From Chaunax sp. Z400 (taxonomy: Eukaryota > Chordata > Actinopteri > Lophiiformes > Chaunacidae): DNA of 64,000 nt. Below are positions 12,125-26,400 of this stretch, piece after piece (within the stretch, counting starts at the first letter, position 1; each line of letters starts with the position of its first letter). The DNA lies in NCBI GenBank assembly GCA_037577475.1, contig CM075187.1, positions 24,644,810 through 24,708,809 of the forward strand, in the 5' to 3' direction. The translations under genes and the position numbers were made by a program. The notes beneath the pieces were generated by a model that saw only the letters and a list, made by a program, of their open reading frames with translations, ran no database searches and had not been told where the DNA came from.

Positions 12125-12290
12125 CATTTTTATTATGTCCCCACCAAAGGGGCATTTAGGGTTACTCTTGTCCGTCCGTTCCATCGTAACAGGCTTGATA
12201 GAGGGTGGTTAAATACGTTGGTGGAGTCAAACTAAACTTCATGCTGAAGTCTTTGGGTTTCAGAAACCATGTATCATTGTGATGGCCATT
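12125..12290 (+). repeat. Diverged interspersed repeat
   Basis: TATTATGTCCCCACCAAAGG followed by GTCCGTCCGTTCC resembles a repeat common in percomorph genomes that starts with a 'ccaccatgggggcat' block and a run of GTCC units. This copy is short and diverged; the call rests on memory. Confidence 0.45.
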
Positions 12291-12410
12291 CTAGTTTCTG
12301 AAAATAAGACCTTTTAAAATGTAAACATCCCGTTTTGGACAACTCATACAAATTTAGTGTTATTTCACCTTTGAATGTCTAGAGTTATTTGATTTCCTCA
12401 GTCTGTGCAG

Positions 12411-12428
12411 CACAACAACAACAACAAC
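12411..12428. repeat. CAA microsatellite
   Basis: A short uninterrupted run of CAA units. Confidence 0.9.
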
Positions 12429-12429
12429 G

Positions 12430-13340
12430 AGGCTCTCATCGACCTGTGCAGCTTTACCTGCATGGTGTCAACAGAAGAAGCCACATGCTTCATGTGGTCG
12501 ACTGTCCCAGCTGCATTAAGAGGCCTGCAGTTGCATCTGATGTCAGTGTGCTCAGCTGCACCACAGTTTTTCAAAACCTCACAAAGGAGAAACTGTGTGT
12601 TTGCAACTGGTGTGTGTGGGAAGGGTTTACAGAGCTTTTCAGGAGCAGACCACCATACACAGTTAAAAGGCACACAGATTTATGAAAAACCATCGTAAAT
12701 AACATTAAAATAATGCAGCATTGAAAATATACATATTTATCAATTGCTTTTCTTTAAGTGCTTATTAATTAATCTTGGTGATTGTTTAGCTTGTAAATAA
12801 CTTCTTCTTTTTTTATTTAAAAAGCATGTTTGAGGGTCGGCACAAGTTGACAATTAAAAAACGAAAAATAAAAGCAAGTGAATGAAGTACTGTTTTCCCA
12901 TCACACCCCCAAACGCACACCTCTGTTGTGTGTTAAAAGGAGTAACTACAAAGTCACATTATATAACCTCCCTATGATGAAAATAATGACAGCTGTCTGG
13001 CTGAGAGACTAGCTCCATAAGAGACACAAGGAGACTTTACTTAAAGCAACAGGTCAGCTATCAAACAACAGACAGAGAGAGGGATGCAGTCCATCTCCAT
13101 CTGTTTGGTTAAAAGTCTGTCAACAGATTAGACTCTGCTGTTGAGGTTTCATTCCACCTAAGAAAAAAGCTCTAAAGATTTTACATCAAAATGATGGATT
13201 TTGCTTGCCACTGATGCATCTGGGCTATGGATCAGTATCCATTCAAATAAATTGGGAACAAATTTAATGTCTCTATTCATAAAATTATGACAATATAAAT
13301 TGAATATTTAAATTGGAAAGTCTGCTGTCCGTCTTTACGT
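12430..13340. other. Intergenic, upstream of cdca2
   Basis: Overlapping short open frames on both strands at 12389..12698 have no recognisable homology. Nothing else was supported. Confidence 0.5.
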
Positions 13341-13784
13341 AAATGGATCACGTGGTATCTTGACTCGCATTTCTATTGGCCAATTCATATTAAATGAGTT
13401 CCGGTCTCTCTCATGTGTTCAGAAAATACGGAAGCTAGTTCCTCCGAGCGATACGATTGCCCATTTATTTTTGCGATTTTTAGAATTTTTTTGTTCACAT
13501 ACTAAATTTTTAAACGACAATACATAATACACCGCATTTTCTTCAAATTTCATTTGGGAATTTTGCTCATGAGCTTTACTGACTTTCGCGGAGGGATCCA
13601 TATGCAGCCGCTGGCTCTGCAGTGGAGCGTATTTTGAATCGTAGTGTGGCCTCTTTCTTATCGTTTGGGATTTACAGGGACATATATGGAGATATCCGTC
13701 AATTTTATCATTATAGAGTAGTCTGTGAGTGGTTTTATATATGTACTTTTAACAGCAGATACACCTTTTTTATACATTTATGAG
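13341..13784 (+). promoter_or_regulatory. cdca2: Candidate cdca2 promoter and first non-coding exon
   Basis: A paired ATTGG/CCAAT block lies at 13375..13384. A CHR-like TTTGAA lies at 13633..13638, and a clean donor ATGAG|gtatgt at 13784/13785 could end a non-coding first exon. CCAAT plus CHR sites are typical of G2/M genes repressed by DREAM, the class to which CDCA2 belongs, although here they are farther apart than usual. The transcription start was not determined. Confidence 0.4.
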
Positions 13785-14247
13785 GTATGTATCTTATCGT
13801 CACTCCATTATCTTCCAACACTCCTGTTGCTACTTTTGCTAATGCTAGCGTTAACGTCTCGTGTGATCAGACGGTCATGACAAACTAGGGTTAGCATAAT
13901 TTTTCCGGCAATATTAACGTGACCTATCTTGGTATTAATGTGTTTTCATGTGACCTATTTGGCTACCGATATGAACTAGCAACCTGTTTACGTCACGGAA
14001 ACATTGCTCTTGTCACGTCGTGGACTTAACCATTAACCAAGTTTTGATCATATAAAATGTTGAATTCATGTCATTGTTTACTGTCATAGCCTACAAGCAT
14101 GAACTTTATTGGAACAGTGAGGACATACAGGTGACAAACTACACCTGATTCATCCATCTTAAGTTTCCCGCAGTAACTACTGTTTACACATGGTCTTGTG
14201 TTTCATTTGCTGTCAAACGATAAAGTGCATTGAAATTTTCTTTGCAG

Positions 14248-14431
14248 ATGGAGAGGAGCGCTGCTAGTACTGAGGGAGATCAGGTGGAGAAAATGTCTTC
14301 CCCTTCAGAGAAGGATTTTCCACCTGTTTCTGATGACACCTCAGCCCCCCTGAATTTCTCTGATCTCAGGCCTTGTCAGTTTGGCATCTCTGTCCAGAGT
14401 TTTACCCCAGCACCAATATCAAACCGTAAAG
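14248..14431 (+). CDS. cdca2: cdca2 coding exon 1
   Basis: The ATG sits immediately after the acceptor tttgcag. The exon encodes 61 residues including APLNFSDLRPCQFGISVQSF, which aligns with the conserved PLNF ... LGIT ... SF start of Repo-Man. It ends phase 1 before gtgaga. Confidence 0.9.
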
Positions 14432-17400
14432 GTGAGAGGACTTTTCCTTTGCTGCTAAACTGGTGTTGCATTTATGTAGCCTCTCATAGACAGAGATGTT
14501 TACTTTATAATGGTTTGGCTGTGCTGAGGCACCACTGGAAGAAACCATGAGAAATGTTATTTATACATGGTTTGTTAATATAATAAGCTTTTGCTTATTA
14601 TGCTAGACATAGCTGGAATAAACTTCCCGAAGATCTAAGATGTGCCCCGGGTCTTGCTGCTTTCAAAAATGGGTTGAAGACTTTGTTGTTCACCACGGCT
14701 TTTGACCGCTCCTGACTACATCTTGATTTTTAGATGCAATGTGAATTTACATTTGATTGTGATTTAGATGTATTGCACTATCTATGCATTTTATACATAA
14801 AACAAAGCATTTTTTGCTTTGTTCTTTTATCTGTTTTTGTTTTTGTTTTTTTGTGTAAAGCACTTTGAATTGCCTCAGTGTACAAAATGTGCTATATAAA
14901 TAAATTTGCTTTGCTTTGCTTTAATATCTGTAATATGTATTTCAAAGAGAAATGTGTGAACATATTAAACCATAGTACAGTTAAATATGCAACTCAGGCT
15001 TTAACAGATGCTCCACTGATGCTTATAATCTGAGACAAAAAACATTAAGGGGAAGTTTGTATTTTCCTGCATATGGCACCAGTCAGATGTGACTGAAAGG
15101 GCATACCATCTTTGTTCTAGATACGTCTCGTCTAGCACAACTAAAAGCCAGGCGGAGGTCCAACGTTGGTGTTCGAGGCTCCCCAGAGACAAATTCCCTA
15201 ATCCGCTTCATGGCACAAAAGAAGATGAAGACCCCGCCAAGCTTACAAACTCCAGAGGTGAGATGCTTCTCGGTATACAGTTTAGAAAATCCTGCACCCC
15301 TGTCAGATCATATTGGAGTGTGAGGCAGTGTTCAGATTACATTATGTTTTGCTCTCTGTTGTCAATATTGAAACATATGTACAGTATGTGACTGTAGGGA
15401 TGGACCAAATAGAGCAACAACAAACAAAACAAAAAAATCCCATATTGATCGCTCTCAATAGTTATCACATTATATAATTTACTGTAGTATACTTTACAAT
15501 TATACTGGCTGTTTGAAGAGTATCTGATAATGCTTTCAGCCTGAAGAAACCAGTGGGTTCATTAGTAAAAATATAGAATATAATGTATTAACATAAAAAT
15601 AGAATAACTTAAACTTGCATTTAATTGAGCAAACATAGATGTGTTTAAAATATATTTTTTAATACAAGAAGAATGTATTGAATAACAACTAAACAAACAT
15701 TTAGCTTTGTAACTGGTAACTAAAGCTGTCAGACAAATGTAGTGAAGTAAAAAGTACAATATTTGTCTCTGAGATGTAGTGGATTGGAAGTATGATGTAG
15801 CACAGGTACCTTGAAATTGTACCCAAGCACAGCACGAGTATATGTGCTTGGTTGAAAACACAGTTGCAGTTGACAGATATAAGTGGAGATGGACTTGGAT
15901 GGAGGAAAGTGATGGAGACGGAACAATTGGTGCCACAAACTTACAGAATCTGGTCCTTGTTTTTGTACCATATGCTCAAAAATATCTTGTATTGAACCTC
16001 CCTTCCCTCCATTCTTTTTCCTTGCATCTAAACACATTTCAGGGAAGTGCTGGGTTTTTTTAAGCCCTGAAAACATTACATTTAATGCAACTGAATAGTC
16101 GATTACTCAGTGAAAAGTATGTGTTTTGCTTTCAAGAAAGCTCAGCCCTCCATGGCTTCTCTGTAATTTAAATTGTAACATGAAAGACTACACAGGATGC
16201 CCCAAATGTAATGACTCCTCAAAACAAGCAAGCCAGCAGGTATACTATGCTTTTTCACAACAGTACGAAGAAATCCATAATGTCACAGCCCTACCTCTGA
16301 GTCTAAATTATTATTGATTTCTGACACTGTTAAAACTGTTTGTCAACATCAGCATTCTTGACGGAAAGGAGGTAGGCACAAAAAAGCTTTCATGCACATC
16401 ATATAACAAAACAACAACAACAACAAACAAAAAGACTTTGTCTGAAGTAGCATGGAATCATTGAAGTTTTTGTATTCATCATTAAACATCCACCATCTCC
16501 AATGAAAATCTTCCTGACATGACGTAGAAACGCTCACAGACGAGGTAATGTTTTCAAGTTTTGAAACACACCGTTACCTTGAGTTATTTCTCTGGGTTTA
16601 AGCATTGTTAGAAACATTTAAGATATTTTAAGTACGCAATGTAACAAATGTTTAAGAAAGGTCTAGTTACTTCTAGACTTTTTTTATTCGGGAATGTAAC
16701 ATATATCATTAAGCCAACGGCATGAGTCGGCTTACTTCATATTTCTAGAGACTTATTATTTCACCACTGGAAAGATGGTCTCGCTATAAAACTGAGCTGT
16801 TTACGCTGTTGATTTCTTAAACTGGTGCCACATCATCAGAGAAAACAGAGAAAACAAATGAGAGCTTTGTTATTCCCCTTTGCTCAAAAGGTTAAAAAAA
16901 AAAACGTACATTGTTTTTGTAAACATATTAGATGGGAAATAGTTATTAAAGTGACAGAATCTTGGTTCGTATTTAATCAGCTGCAATTTGATTTTGGTGA
17001 GGCGCCCCTATCCCATTCCAATAGAGAGACGACATACAAAACTGCAAAAATACAATCTGTAGTTCGTACAACAGCCCTAGAGCCAATAAAATTCTGCTAA
17101 GTGACGTGTTTTGTATCATCCAAATAAGTCGAGAGGTCTAAATGCAGGCAACATGGAGGAAAGTAACATTGTTGGCTGGCATGTACAATTTGCATAATAA
17201 TTATACAAATCTGGTGGAAAATCAACATAGTTTCCACCTGAAAGTGCATTTAGTCACATGTAGGTAAAGTTATGTAAAGCTTTTTGGAACTCTGATCTTA
17301 TGTTGCTCAGGAAAGTATTGCAGAATTGATTTAAGAAGATTCTATGGACTTTAGGTACTTTGTCCACTGGGAAATCTACCAATTCTTTCGCAGCTCTGTC

Positions 17401-20400
17401 TGCAGGTGGTGATTCCGATATAAAAGGGATACATCTTGGGTCAAATTCTGCTTGAAAGAAAGTATTCTTTTACACTTGTATGAGTGGTAATGACAGAATA
17501 TTCTCAAGCATGAGAATTAAGGTGTCTAGCCCATCAGATGTTGCACAGCCCACCAAAGCATGATATAAGCAGTATGTGATAAATAGGCTGCCTCTCCGTA
17601 ACACCACTTCAGTGATTTCAGAAATCTATGACCTCTCAAGCTGCATGACTGAGCAGATATGTTTTTTTTTCTGCTGTCTCAACTCTCAGCTTGACAGAAG
17701 TAGCCCCTTCTTTCCCCGGGTCCCCTCCACACTGAGGCAAAAGATGGCCTCCTTCCAGGACTTGATGGATGTGGAAGAAAGTGAGGTCTGTGATGCGACG
17801 CTAATGCAGGACAGCAGCACTGGAGGAAGAATCAAGACAAGAGATTATCTGTCTGGTGAGGCTGCCTCATTGCCACAGGATTAATAGTTCCATTTCTCAA
17901 CGAGGATCTGTGTCAGTAGGATTTCTTTATGGTGACTGGGGGCCACTGCTCGAGAGCAATGGATTAATGCGCTTCACAGTACAAGCCCAATTCTGACATC
18001 ACACCACTCATTTCTTCACTGCTTGGTCCTTTGATTAAATTGTTGAATTTCTGAGCTGTTTGTTGCTGAAGTTAGACTTCATCTCCATTCTTTTGAAAGT
18101 TGTTTTCCAAGCTGGGTTTTTCCTTTTATTAGTATCTATTTTATTTTATTGTAGTATTATCTGACATGTTGCAAAGTCCCATTTGTTTTTGTACGTGTAT
18201 CAGACAGGAACAGCCATGATGGAGACAAGGAGAACCGCTCGTCACTGATGAAACCCACACCCAGCAAGAGGAGGCGCCTGGGCCCCCTAGAAACCTGCCA
18301 GTTGGAGATTAGAGAGACCAGTGCTCCTATCCTCCAGTTCACTTTGAAGGAACAAGAGGTACCCTCACTCTGACTGTGTACTTACTAAATAATTCAACTA
18401 AAAGCTTTTACCTCTCTGTACTTGGTTTACACTGACTCTGCTGATTATTGACACTCCGCTATGATTGGTAGATCTTGGTGCTACACAACTATCTAAAAAG
18501 TGAAAAACAAACTCGAGTGCATCAAGTGTGATTTAAGTGCTGAGTATTGATTTGTTGAGTTTATTTATTTATCGCTGTCTTTTTTATCTTTTAGTTTCTA
18601 AACTCTGAATCTCCACTTGTGTCCTATAAAGTGAAATATCATGTTATGTCTCCTGAATCATTCTATGCACAAAAACAGCAGTTTGGTCAATTTGCACTGC
18701 ATCCATGGCAGTGCTTTTACTCTTGTGCAACAAAATGAATGCAGTGTGAATTCCTTATTCATGTACACAGGAGCACAAAGAGCCTGTGAAGCCGGTTGTG
18801 ACACAAGGACCACTGCCATCCAGAGAAACTGTGGAAGAGGCCCAAGCTGTGCTTATATCCCCACCGTTTCACTCTGACATCGAGCTCCAAGCCTGTTCCC
18901 CCTTTAAGAACCAACAGGTTATCTCTTAATCCCAACTACAACACACACACACATGTGCACACAGAAGTTAGGCCTGAATCACAGAGGAACAAATGACTGA
19001 AACTCTAACTGTTGCTGCTATGTGCCATATTTACAAATGTTACTATGTCACAGAATTAGATTTTATTTGTGGAGAGATTTATTTCTGGAGATGTTCGTGA
19101 TACCAACTCCAAATTGCTTCTATTCAGGAATGCAGCCATCCTCTCTGTCGACAAGCCACCAACAATCCTTCATCCCACACACGATCGTGTTTTGATACAG
19201 TGTGCACAGAGAGGAGAGGCTATTCACAAAATAAGTTTGTTTTATCAAGAGAGAGTTATATCAGGGCAAGGAGGCAATGAGCGAATCAATGCGCCGCTTG
19301 TTGCTTTAGAATGAAATAAGATTTTAGCTCTTTTAAATAGTAGGAATAAATTGGAAATCAGTATGTGCCGGTCAGTGTCAATATTGTGGCAGGCCATCCA
19401 CTTGAATGGGAAACTGTGTCCAAATTTTTGATTGGTAGTGTATATGGAGCTATGTGTTGTGTTAAGGTACTTGTAATGTTAGCCGAGCATTTCCTGCTCC
19501 TTCTGACCTGTTGACCATTTCTTTTTATTATCTTGCAACGATAAGAAATGTTCTTTTTTAATGCTTAAGTCACTGCTGATTGCTGTTGTTCAAAACTCTC
19601 AGTGTACACAACAAGATTTGGACGTTTTCAGCACGTGTCAGTGGATTGATTTTTAAATGCTCCAATGAGAGAAAGTGGCATATATAGATGAGGAGTAAAT
19701 GTCACTAAGTGTCACCTCAAGGTCTTGTTCCCAGGCATCTTTTGTCTCAGTCAGTGTCAGAGAATTAATGTGTTGGAATTACATCATATAGGTTTGAAAT
19801 AAGACCTTTAAGACTTGTGTCAGGTCTTAAATCGTTCTCTAGAGGGCAGTTTGGTAGAAGAAGGGGAAATGTAGTGTAATGTTTCATGGCAAAGCTTCTG
19901 ACTTGTAACTATTGAAAAAAGTGGGATTGAGGAATGTGATATTTTCTATCCCCCTGACATAAAAATGACAGGAGGATAAAAAGGAGTGTTAAAAGAGGGT
20001 TTGAGGTTATAAGAGCAACGCTAAGCACTTGTTTAGAGTCAAAATTGCTCCTACATTGGCACCAAATACTCATAGTGTTCTGGATCACAGGTTTGTTAGG
20101 ATAGTTCTGTTCAGCAGCAGGGGAGAGCAGATCAAGGATATGGGTGAAACTGGTAGTCTTCAACCTAGCTCCATAATGGACCAGACAGGACCTTCATCTT
20201 TTTGGAATGCAGAGAGATAAATTGACAGTTTAATAAGATTTGCTGTCCAGTAATAATGTAAAATGAAGGCTAGACCTCCGGATGAAGATACATTATATGA
20301 ATCTGTGCTGTTTTTTTTGTTCTGAATTAAAGCAGATATTATTTCATCAAGTCCTTTAAATAAGATATGGGCAAGAAAATAAGAAGCATTTGAACAACGT

Positions 20401-23400
20401 AATAGCACTGTGATTTGAATTCAGTTAATACAACCTGCCAGAGAAATGGGTAAACATGACCATCATGTCAGATCTCGTTTTGTCCGGTCCATTAAATGAT
20501 TAAAATTATGTTTAAACAGTGCTTTGAAAGCTCATTTAATTTGCAGCCTGAGGTTAAGATAAGATGATATGTGCCTTACCTTAAAGACATAAATTCTACT
20601 TTATATGGAAAGTGGATAAGACAAGAGGGACAGAATTTTATTTATTTTTTTTTTTACCAGAGCCATTCCATTTGTAGCCCATGTCATATTGACAAATCAC
20701 GTTGGAGCAGGCTTTTGTCGCATGCAGGTTGAAGGTTCATGTGGAGACCAAAAAGAGGCAGGGCACACTGGTTGAAATGCAGAATGTCAGAACCCCTTGG
20801 CTATCATCTGACAATGATTTAGCTATTTAAAATTATTTATATGCATTATTATGCAGTTATCTGTTTATAGAGATTACCCAAAATAACATCTGCACCTCTG
20901 GACAGTTACTAATGGGACTGTAGACAATGACTGGAGCATGAAAGAAGTAGACTGGCCCAGATATCCATTATCCACATATCTTAGACTTTATCATCCCGAA
21001 TAGGAAATTCTTTTCCACAGCACAATACATGTCTGATCACAGATCAACAGCACACAATGACAGCAACACAACAAAACAGTAGTAACATAAATTGACAGAC
21101 AGCAGAACACTTTTGAGCCTGTTTATCGGGGCCTGATGTTTAAGGCGCCTGTAACCGCAGAGATCAGGCTTTTCCCAAAGCGAACCTTTCCACACTTCAA
21201 TGCTCTTTACTGTCCAGAGGGCATAAGTGTGAGGTGGTGGTTGACTGGGTGTGGGTATCTGCAATGGAAGCCAAAAGCTAAATCATCGTCAGATAATAGC
21301 TGATGGGTTTTGAGTTTGAAATCTGCTGGACTGAGACTAAGTCCCTTCAAGTACAGTCTTGGATCTCTCATTTATTCTTTCACAACAGGACAGTGTCTTT
21401 GAACTCCAAAGCCCCAGCCAACCGCTACCTGATGATCCTGCAGCTACTCCACCAGCCAGGCCTGCATCCTCCCTCCACATCCACTCTGTCCCCTCTCAGC
21501 TAGAGATGAAGCCCACAGGTAAAGACACAGTAGTCTCATGCAAGAGCCTTTTGTCTTGGTTTAAGCCTGTCTTTGTTTTAAGCTTGCCATATCGAGCTGC
21601 AGTTGATGTAGGATATTCAGGCTGCAGACTTGGAGAATGTCAAAGTTGTGTTTTCAGGGAGGAAATTCTTTTCTTTTTTTTAACTAACATCGTTTGAGTT
21701 TTCTGTGTTGGGGAACACAGTGTGTGTTTTAGCTACAAGGGGGTAGTGTTAAAGGTTCTCATGAAAAGCCAGTGTTTATATCAATTAGTAGACCAGTATT
21801 GGTTGACAGTGGTACAATATATAGAAATCAGCATACTGTCTAATAAATTCAGTGTCTAACACCACAGACATTGACCAAGTCAAATAAAGAGAAATGATCT
21901 GTTTTTAGTTAGTTTTAGTTCAATTATTTAGTAAAAGATGAATTATGCTTTTCTTTTTCTTATACTAAAAACTTTTCTAATTCGAATAAAAAGTTCATAG
22001 AGACTTTTAATCAGTGTTTATTAATCTTGCAGACCCACTGAATGAAAAATACACTAGTAAACAGCCTGTTTTTATTTATTTTTGAGAGGTTGACCAAATA
22101 ATAATAAAACACTGATAATCATATATCAATCTAAGAGACTTCCTGCCTCTTTGACATGATGTAATAAGGGCGACAAAAGGTAAATGTCTTTTGTACTTTG
22201 TTCATACTGGAAAACACTAGGATTAGGTTTTTGTTGGAAACGGTGCATTCAGGAGAAAAACTGAAAGGCAAATGGGAAAGGACTCAATCGCATATTTTAG
22301 TTGTTTACCTGTATCTAAAAAAACTTCACATATTGGTGCTAATTTTTGGTGAAAAAAGACTTTGTTCATTCAATGTTTGACACTCTTTTCAGGAGAGAAT
22401 GACTCCGCTGCAGATTCCACGGCTAAGAACAAGAAAAAGAGTGTGCGCTTTGGATGTCCTCTCTCTCCTGAGTTCTTTGATAAGAACCTGCCCCCCAGCA
22501 CACCATTACAGAAGGGGGGCACACCTGCCCGAGGCCCCACACCAGGTGGGAGCTTACAGCTGCGCTCAGTGCTGAAGACGCCACAGAGGAGTGAATCCCA
22601 AACACCACAAGCACATGCAGACCTCAGCAGCCCCACTGAGTTCAGTGCCTCTCCAACACTTGCAATTCCTCGCACATCTAGAGTACAATCTGAGGGAGAG
22701 GACAGCGAAGAGACAAATGGAAAGGTAGGCATTGGAGATGTTTCTACTGGAGTGTACATCTTAACCTTTTGTTTTTTCAGGCGTGATTCTTTTTTTCTTT
22801 TTTTCTTGCTCTTCTTAGAAGTTATGTCTGGAACCAATTCTGAAGAGATGTATGGGTTTGGCCTGATTCAGACTACATGATTATACCCTGATTTTGACAC
22901 GATCTGGTCGTAGCTGATGTATTCCCCTGCGTTGGGCCTGAATATGAAAGCGACAAAACTACGATTGGGTCCTGATGTAAGACGTAATCAACAAACAGTG
23001 ATGCAGCATCTGGGATATTCCATGACATTCCATTCCAAAAAGTCTAGCAGTCTCGTAAGCTGACCGATAAGATGACAGCGAACAACATGGCAGCGAGTAG
23101 ACCCATGTTTTTCTGTGTACTCTTATGACTGTGTGACTGTAGATAGTGGCTGCGTTTAGTTCAATTTTTTATATCCAACACAACCAAGAAACACACCAAA
23201 CAACCAGTAAACTATAGTAAAAGACCATATATGAAATTGAGAATGTATCTTCTTTGGTTCTTGGTTTGTTGTTTCTTCATTTACCAGGTAGAGTAGGCTA
23301 CACAACTGTCAAAACCCCATCACGTTTCATTCAGACATCCTGTGCACATACAGCTAACGTGGTAGCTAGCTACATTTATGTAATGTACGTAACCCAACAC

Positions 23401-26400
23401 ATTTAGTATCTCGAGTTGTTCTTGAAGGACAGACAGTCTGCAGTGTCCTCTTCGTGACACACAGGAATGGCTTCACAATCATCCTTTCTTTGCGAGCATT
23501 GCAGTGTTGACCCTCCTCATCGACGACACATCACCTGACATGAACGACTGGTCGTGGTCAAACTTGAAGTGTTGCCAGTTTTTCAACTAAGAAAGAATTT
23601 ATTGCAAGAATTTATGGCCCTGTGATCGCCTACAGACATGGTGAATCTTGAAAGACCATCATGGAAGACCAGAATATCATTTAGTCTGAACCCATCATGA
23701 ATTGTTTTAGCGTGATATTATATATTATTGACAAGAACCAGGCTGTGACCCACTATCTGCTCTCCTTCATTTTCTGATCCTAGATTGTTTTCCCTTCATT
23801 GGACGAGATTGACTCTGTGGTCACATGTGATACAGGTTGGTTATTATAGTTTATTTGCTATAGGTTATTTATTTAGCTTATTAGTTATTACTAGAATGTA
23901 TTCAAACTCTGTTTAATGACAATCCCATGTGCACATTGAATTTAGATATAAATTAGACCTTATCCATTTAGACCATGAGGAGTCCCTTTCTCTGATTCTG
24001 CCAGGTGAACTCCTGTCATACGTCTACGTTTCATCCTTTTATTGTCATTTAACTTCACATCTTCAGCTCTCCTGTTTTTTAACGTCTACTGTCAAGCTAT
24101 ATTTGCTAAACAGAAATAAAGAAACATCCAGGCTTCTCATTATAAATCAGCATAATAAGTCAAGCCGATTGCTAGTCTACAAGTATAGAAAAAGTTAAAT
24201 ATCAGGGAGGTCAAAATGATGAACAGGTTAAACTACTGCTTACAAGTATCGAAGAAAGGCCTTATTTATCTGGATCCAGCTGTGAGACATTGTCTCTGAT
24301 TGTTTCCATTTACAGTGCTAACCCACATAATCAGTATTTTTACCTACAACTAACAAAGTCTCGGACGGTTCTGATCTGAGCTGCAACTCTAACCCTAACC
24401 ATTTCCTCAGAGTCTGAGGCTAAACCCAGCACAACCTCTCAGACAGATGAGCTGACATCCTTGCCAGAGGAGAAGCAACTTGAAGCAGATGTTGAAGCTC
24501 CAGCCCAACCTAGAAACCGAAGGAAAAAGGTCTGCCATCATTATTAATTATTATTATTAATATATTCTTAAATATTCATTGTGAGAGCAAAAGCTGTATT
24601 TTATGGGACTCAATCACTGATTATTATAATAGCGTATTCCACAGATTATTCATATTTTCCATAGGATGAACATCCGGATCACTAAGACTGGAAGTCAGCC
24701 ATTTGTGTGGACAAACATGTTGGCGTCTGTAGATAACACAGAAGCATTACATTACGAAATGGGGAGAATCTTAGGTTTTGCCAAGACTCAAATAAAAACT
24801 AGAGAGCAAAGCTACTTTGAATCATTGACAGGTGAAGTGAGGGCACAATGTATTGGAAGAAATCAAACTTGTTGGTGGTAGAGATCCAAAGGAAATCCCT
24901 GAGATTGACTGTAGCTTTCATGACAAGACACGATGGCCTGACATGGAATATTTTTTAATTACCTGGTCTACACACTCAGCCATTACATTGAGGATTAAAT
25001 GAGAGCTTACAAGAGGCTACACATGTCCCATTTAGCTAGTGTTAGCTGTGTACAATACAAAATACCCTAGCCTACACAACCAAGCTAGTCCTCACTGCAT
25101 TCATGATGGATAATGTGAGTCATGAAAAGCTGTCCCAACACTTTAAAAATAATCTAAAAGCCAATGACTGTTTAGACTAAATGTCCAAAAGACATCATTT
25201 AGAGCTGAACCACTGAATGAAGTCAGCATGAACCTCCACTTCCAAAGACAAATCCATTTTCAGACTGGTATTTAAATGATAAATATTTAATTTTATTTAT
25301 TAACCACTGCACCAGTGGCTGTAATTCAAATGGTCTAAGCCTGACATGCGTATTTTAAGACTCTGGGCGATATGCATTACAGTGTGATCAGCTGGTGATA
25401 TGGATGGGACATTCTCAGTGGATGAAATGAAAATGTACAGAATTAAATATGGTTTGCAAAGATAGTGTTTATAGTATCCTACCTGTTATAAAGTGATCAG
25501 AGCATATCCATTTGTGTTTGGTTGGCAAGTTTTTCCTCTTGACTTGCACCAGACAGGCACTCCTCCTCTGCTGTGAGAGCTTCTCTGCTGTCTGCAGTCA
25601 TCAATTTATCTTCGGAATTATGTGAAAAGAAACTTTATCCCTTTTTAGAACAATTACTACAGTTAAAAATGGTACAAAAATGAACAATTCCTGAAACACA
25701 AACCAAGGAAACATTCATCTAAACACTTAAGTTAAATTATAGAAGACGACGCTTGTGGTTTGATTGTCCATACAAATGACAGAGCATCATAAGACTTCCG
25801 GTCATGACGTCATGCGGGAACTATGAATTCAGACGATTACACCTGTAATCATATAAGAAATACTTCAGCTTTATTAAAGAGCAATAGGAAATATACAAAA
25901 GAGAGAATACGACAGGTCTCTTAAAATGAACTGCTAAGTGATCATTGATTGCAGGGAGTGGGGTCAGCAGGTGTAGGCACCCTTTCAACATACTAAATAC
26001 CTATAGATCAGCTGTGAGCTCATCACTCAATACGTTTATGTACTGTGATGAAGGGTTGCCCTACACGTGCTGACGCTGCTCACAGCATTCAAACTAAACC
26101 GAATGCATTTGGTGTATTGGTGCATTGGTGCATTGTAGGCTCCAACTGCTTCTTGCAGTACCTGCTGTTTTTCTCTCTGGGCTGTTTTATGAATCACTGT
26201 GAGGCGAGTCGGGGTTGCTGTATGTGTCCATGACTGTCATAATAATAACTGGAGTGAAGATCTGGCTTTCCACGATTGTCAGTAGAATTTCATTTTCTGT
26301 TGTTTTCTTGAGGAAAAACTGTGACTCTTGGTTCATCATATCTATCCACCATAATGATTTATGTTCATAACATATAGTCAGCATTAACATACTAGCTTGA

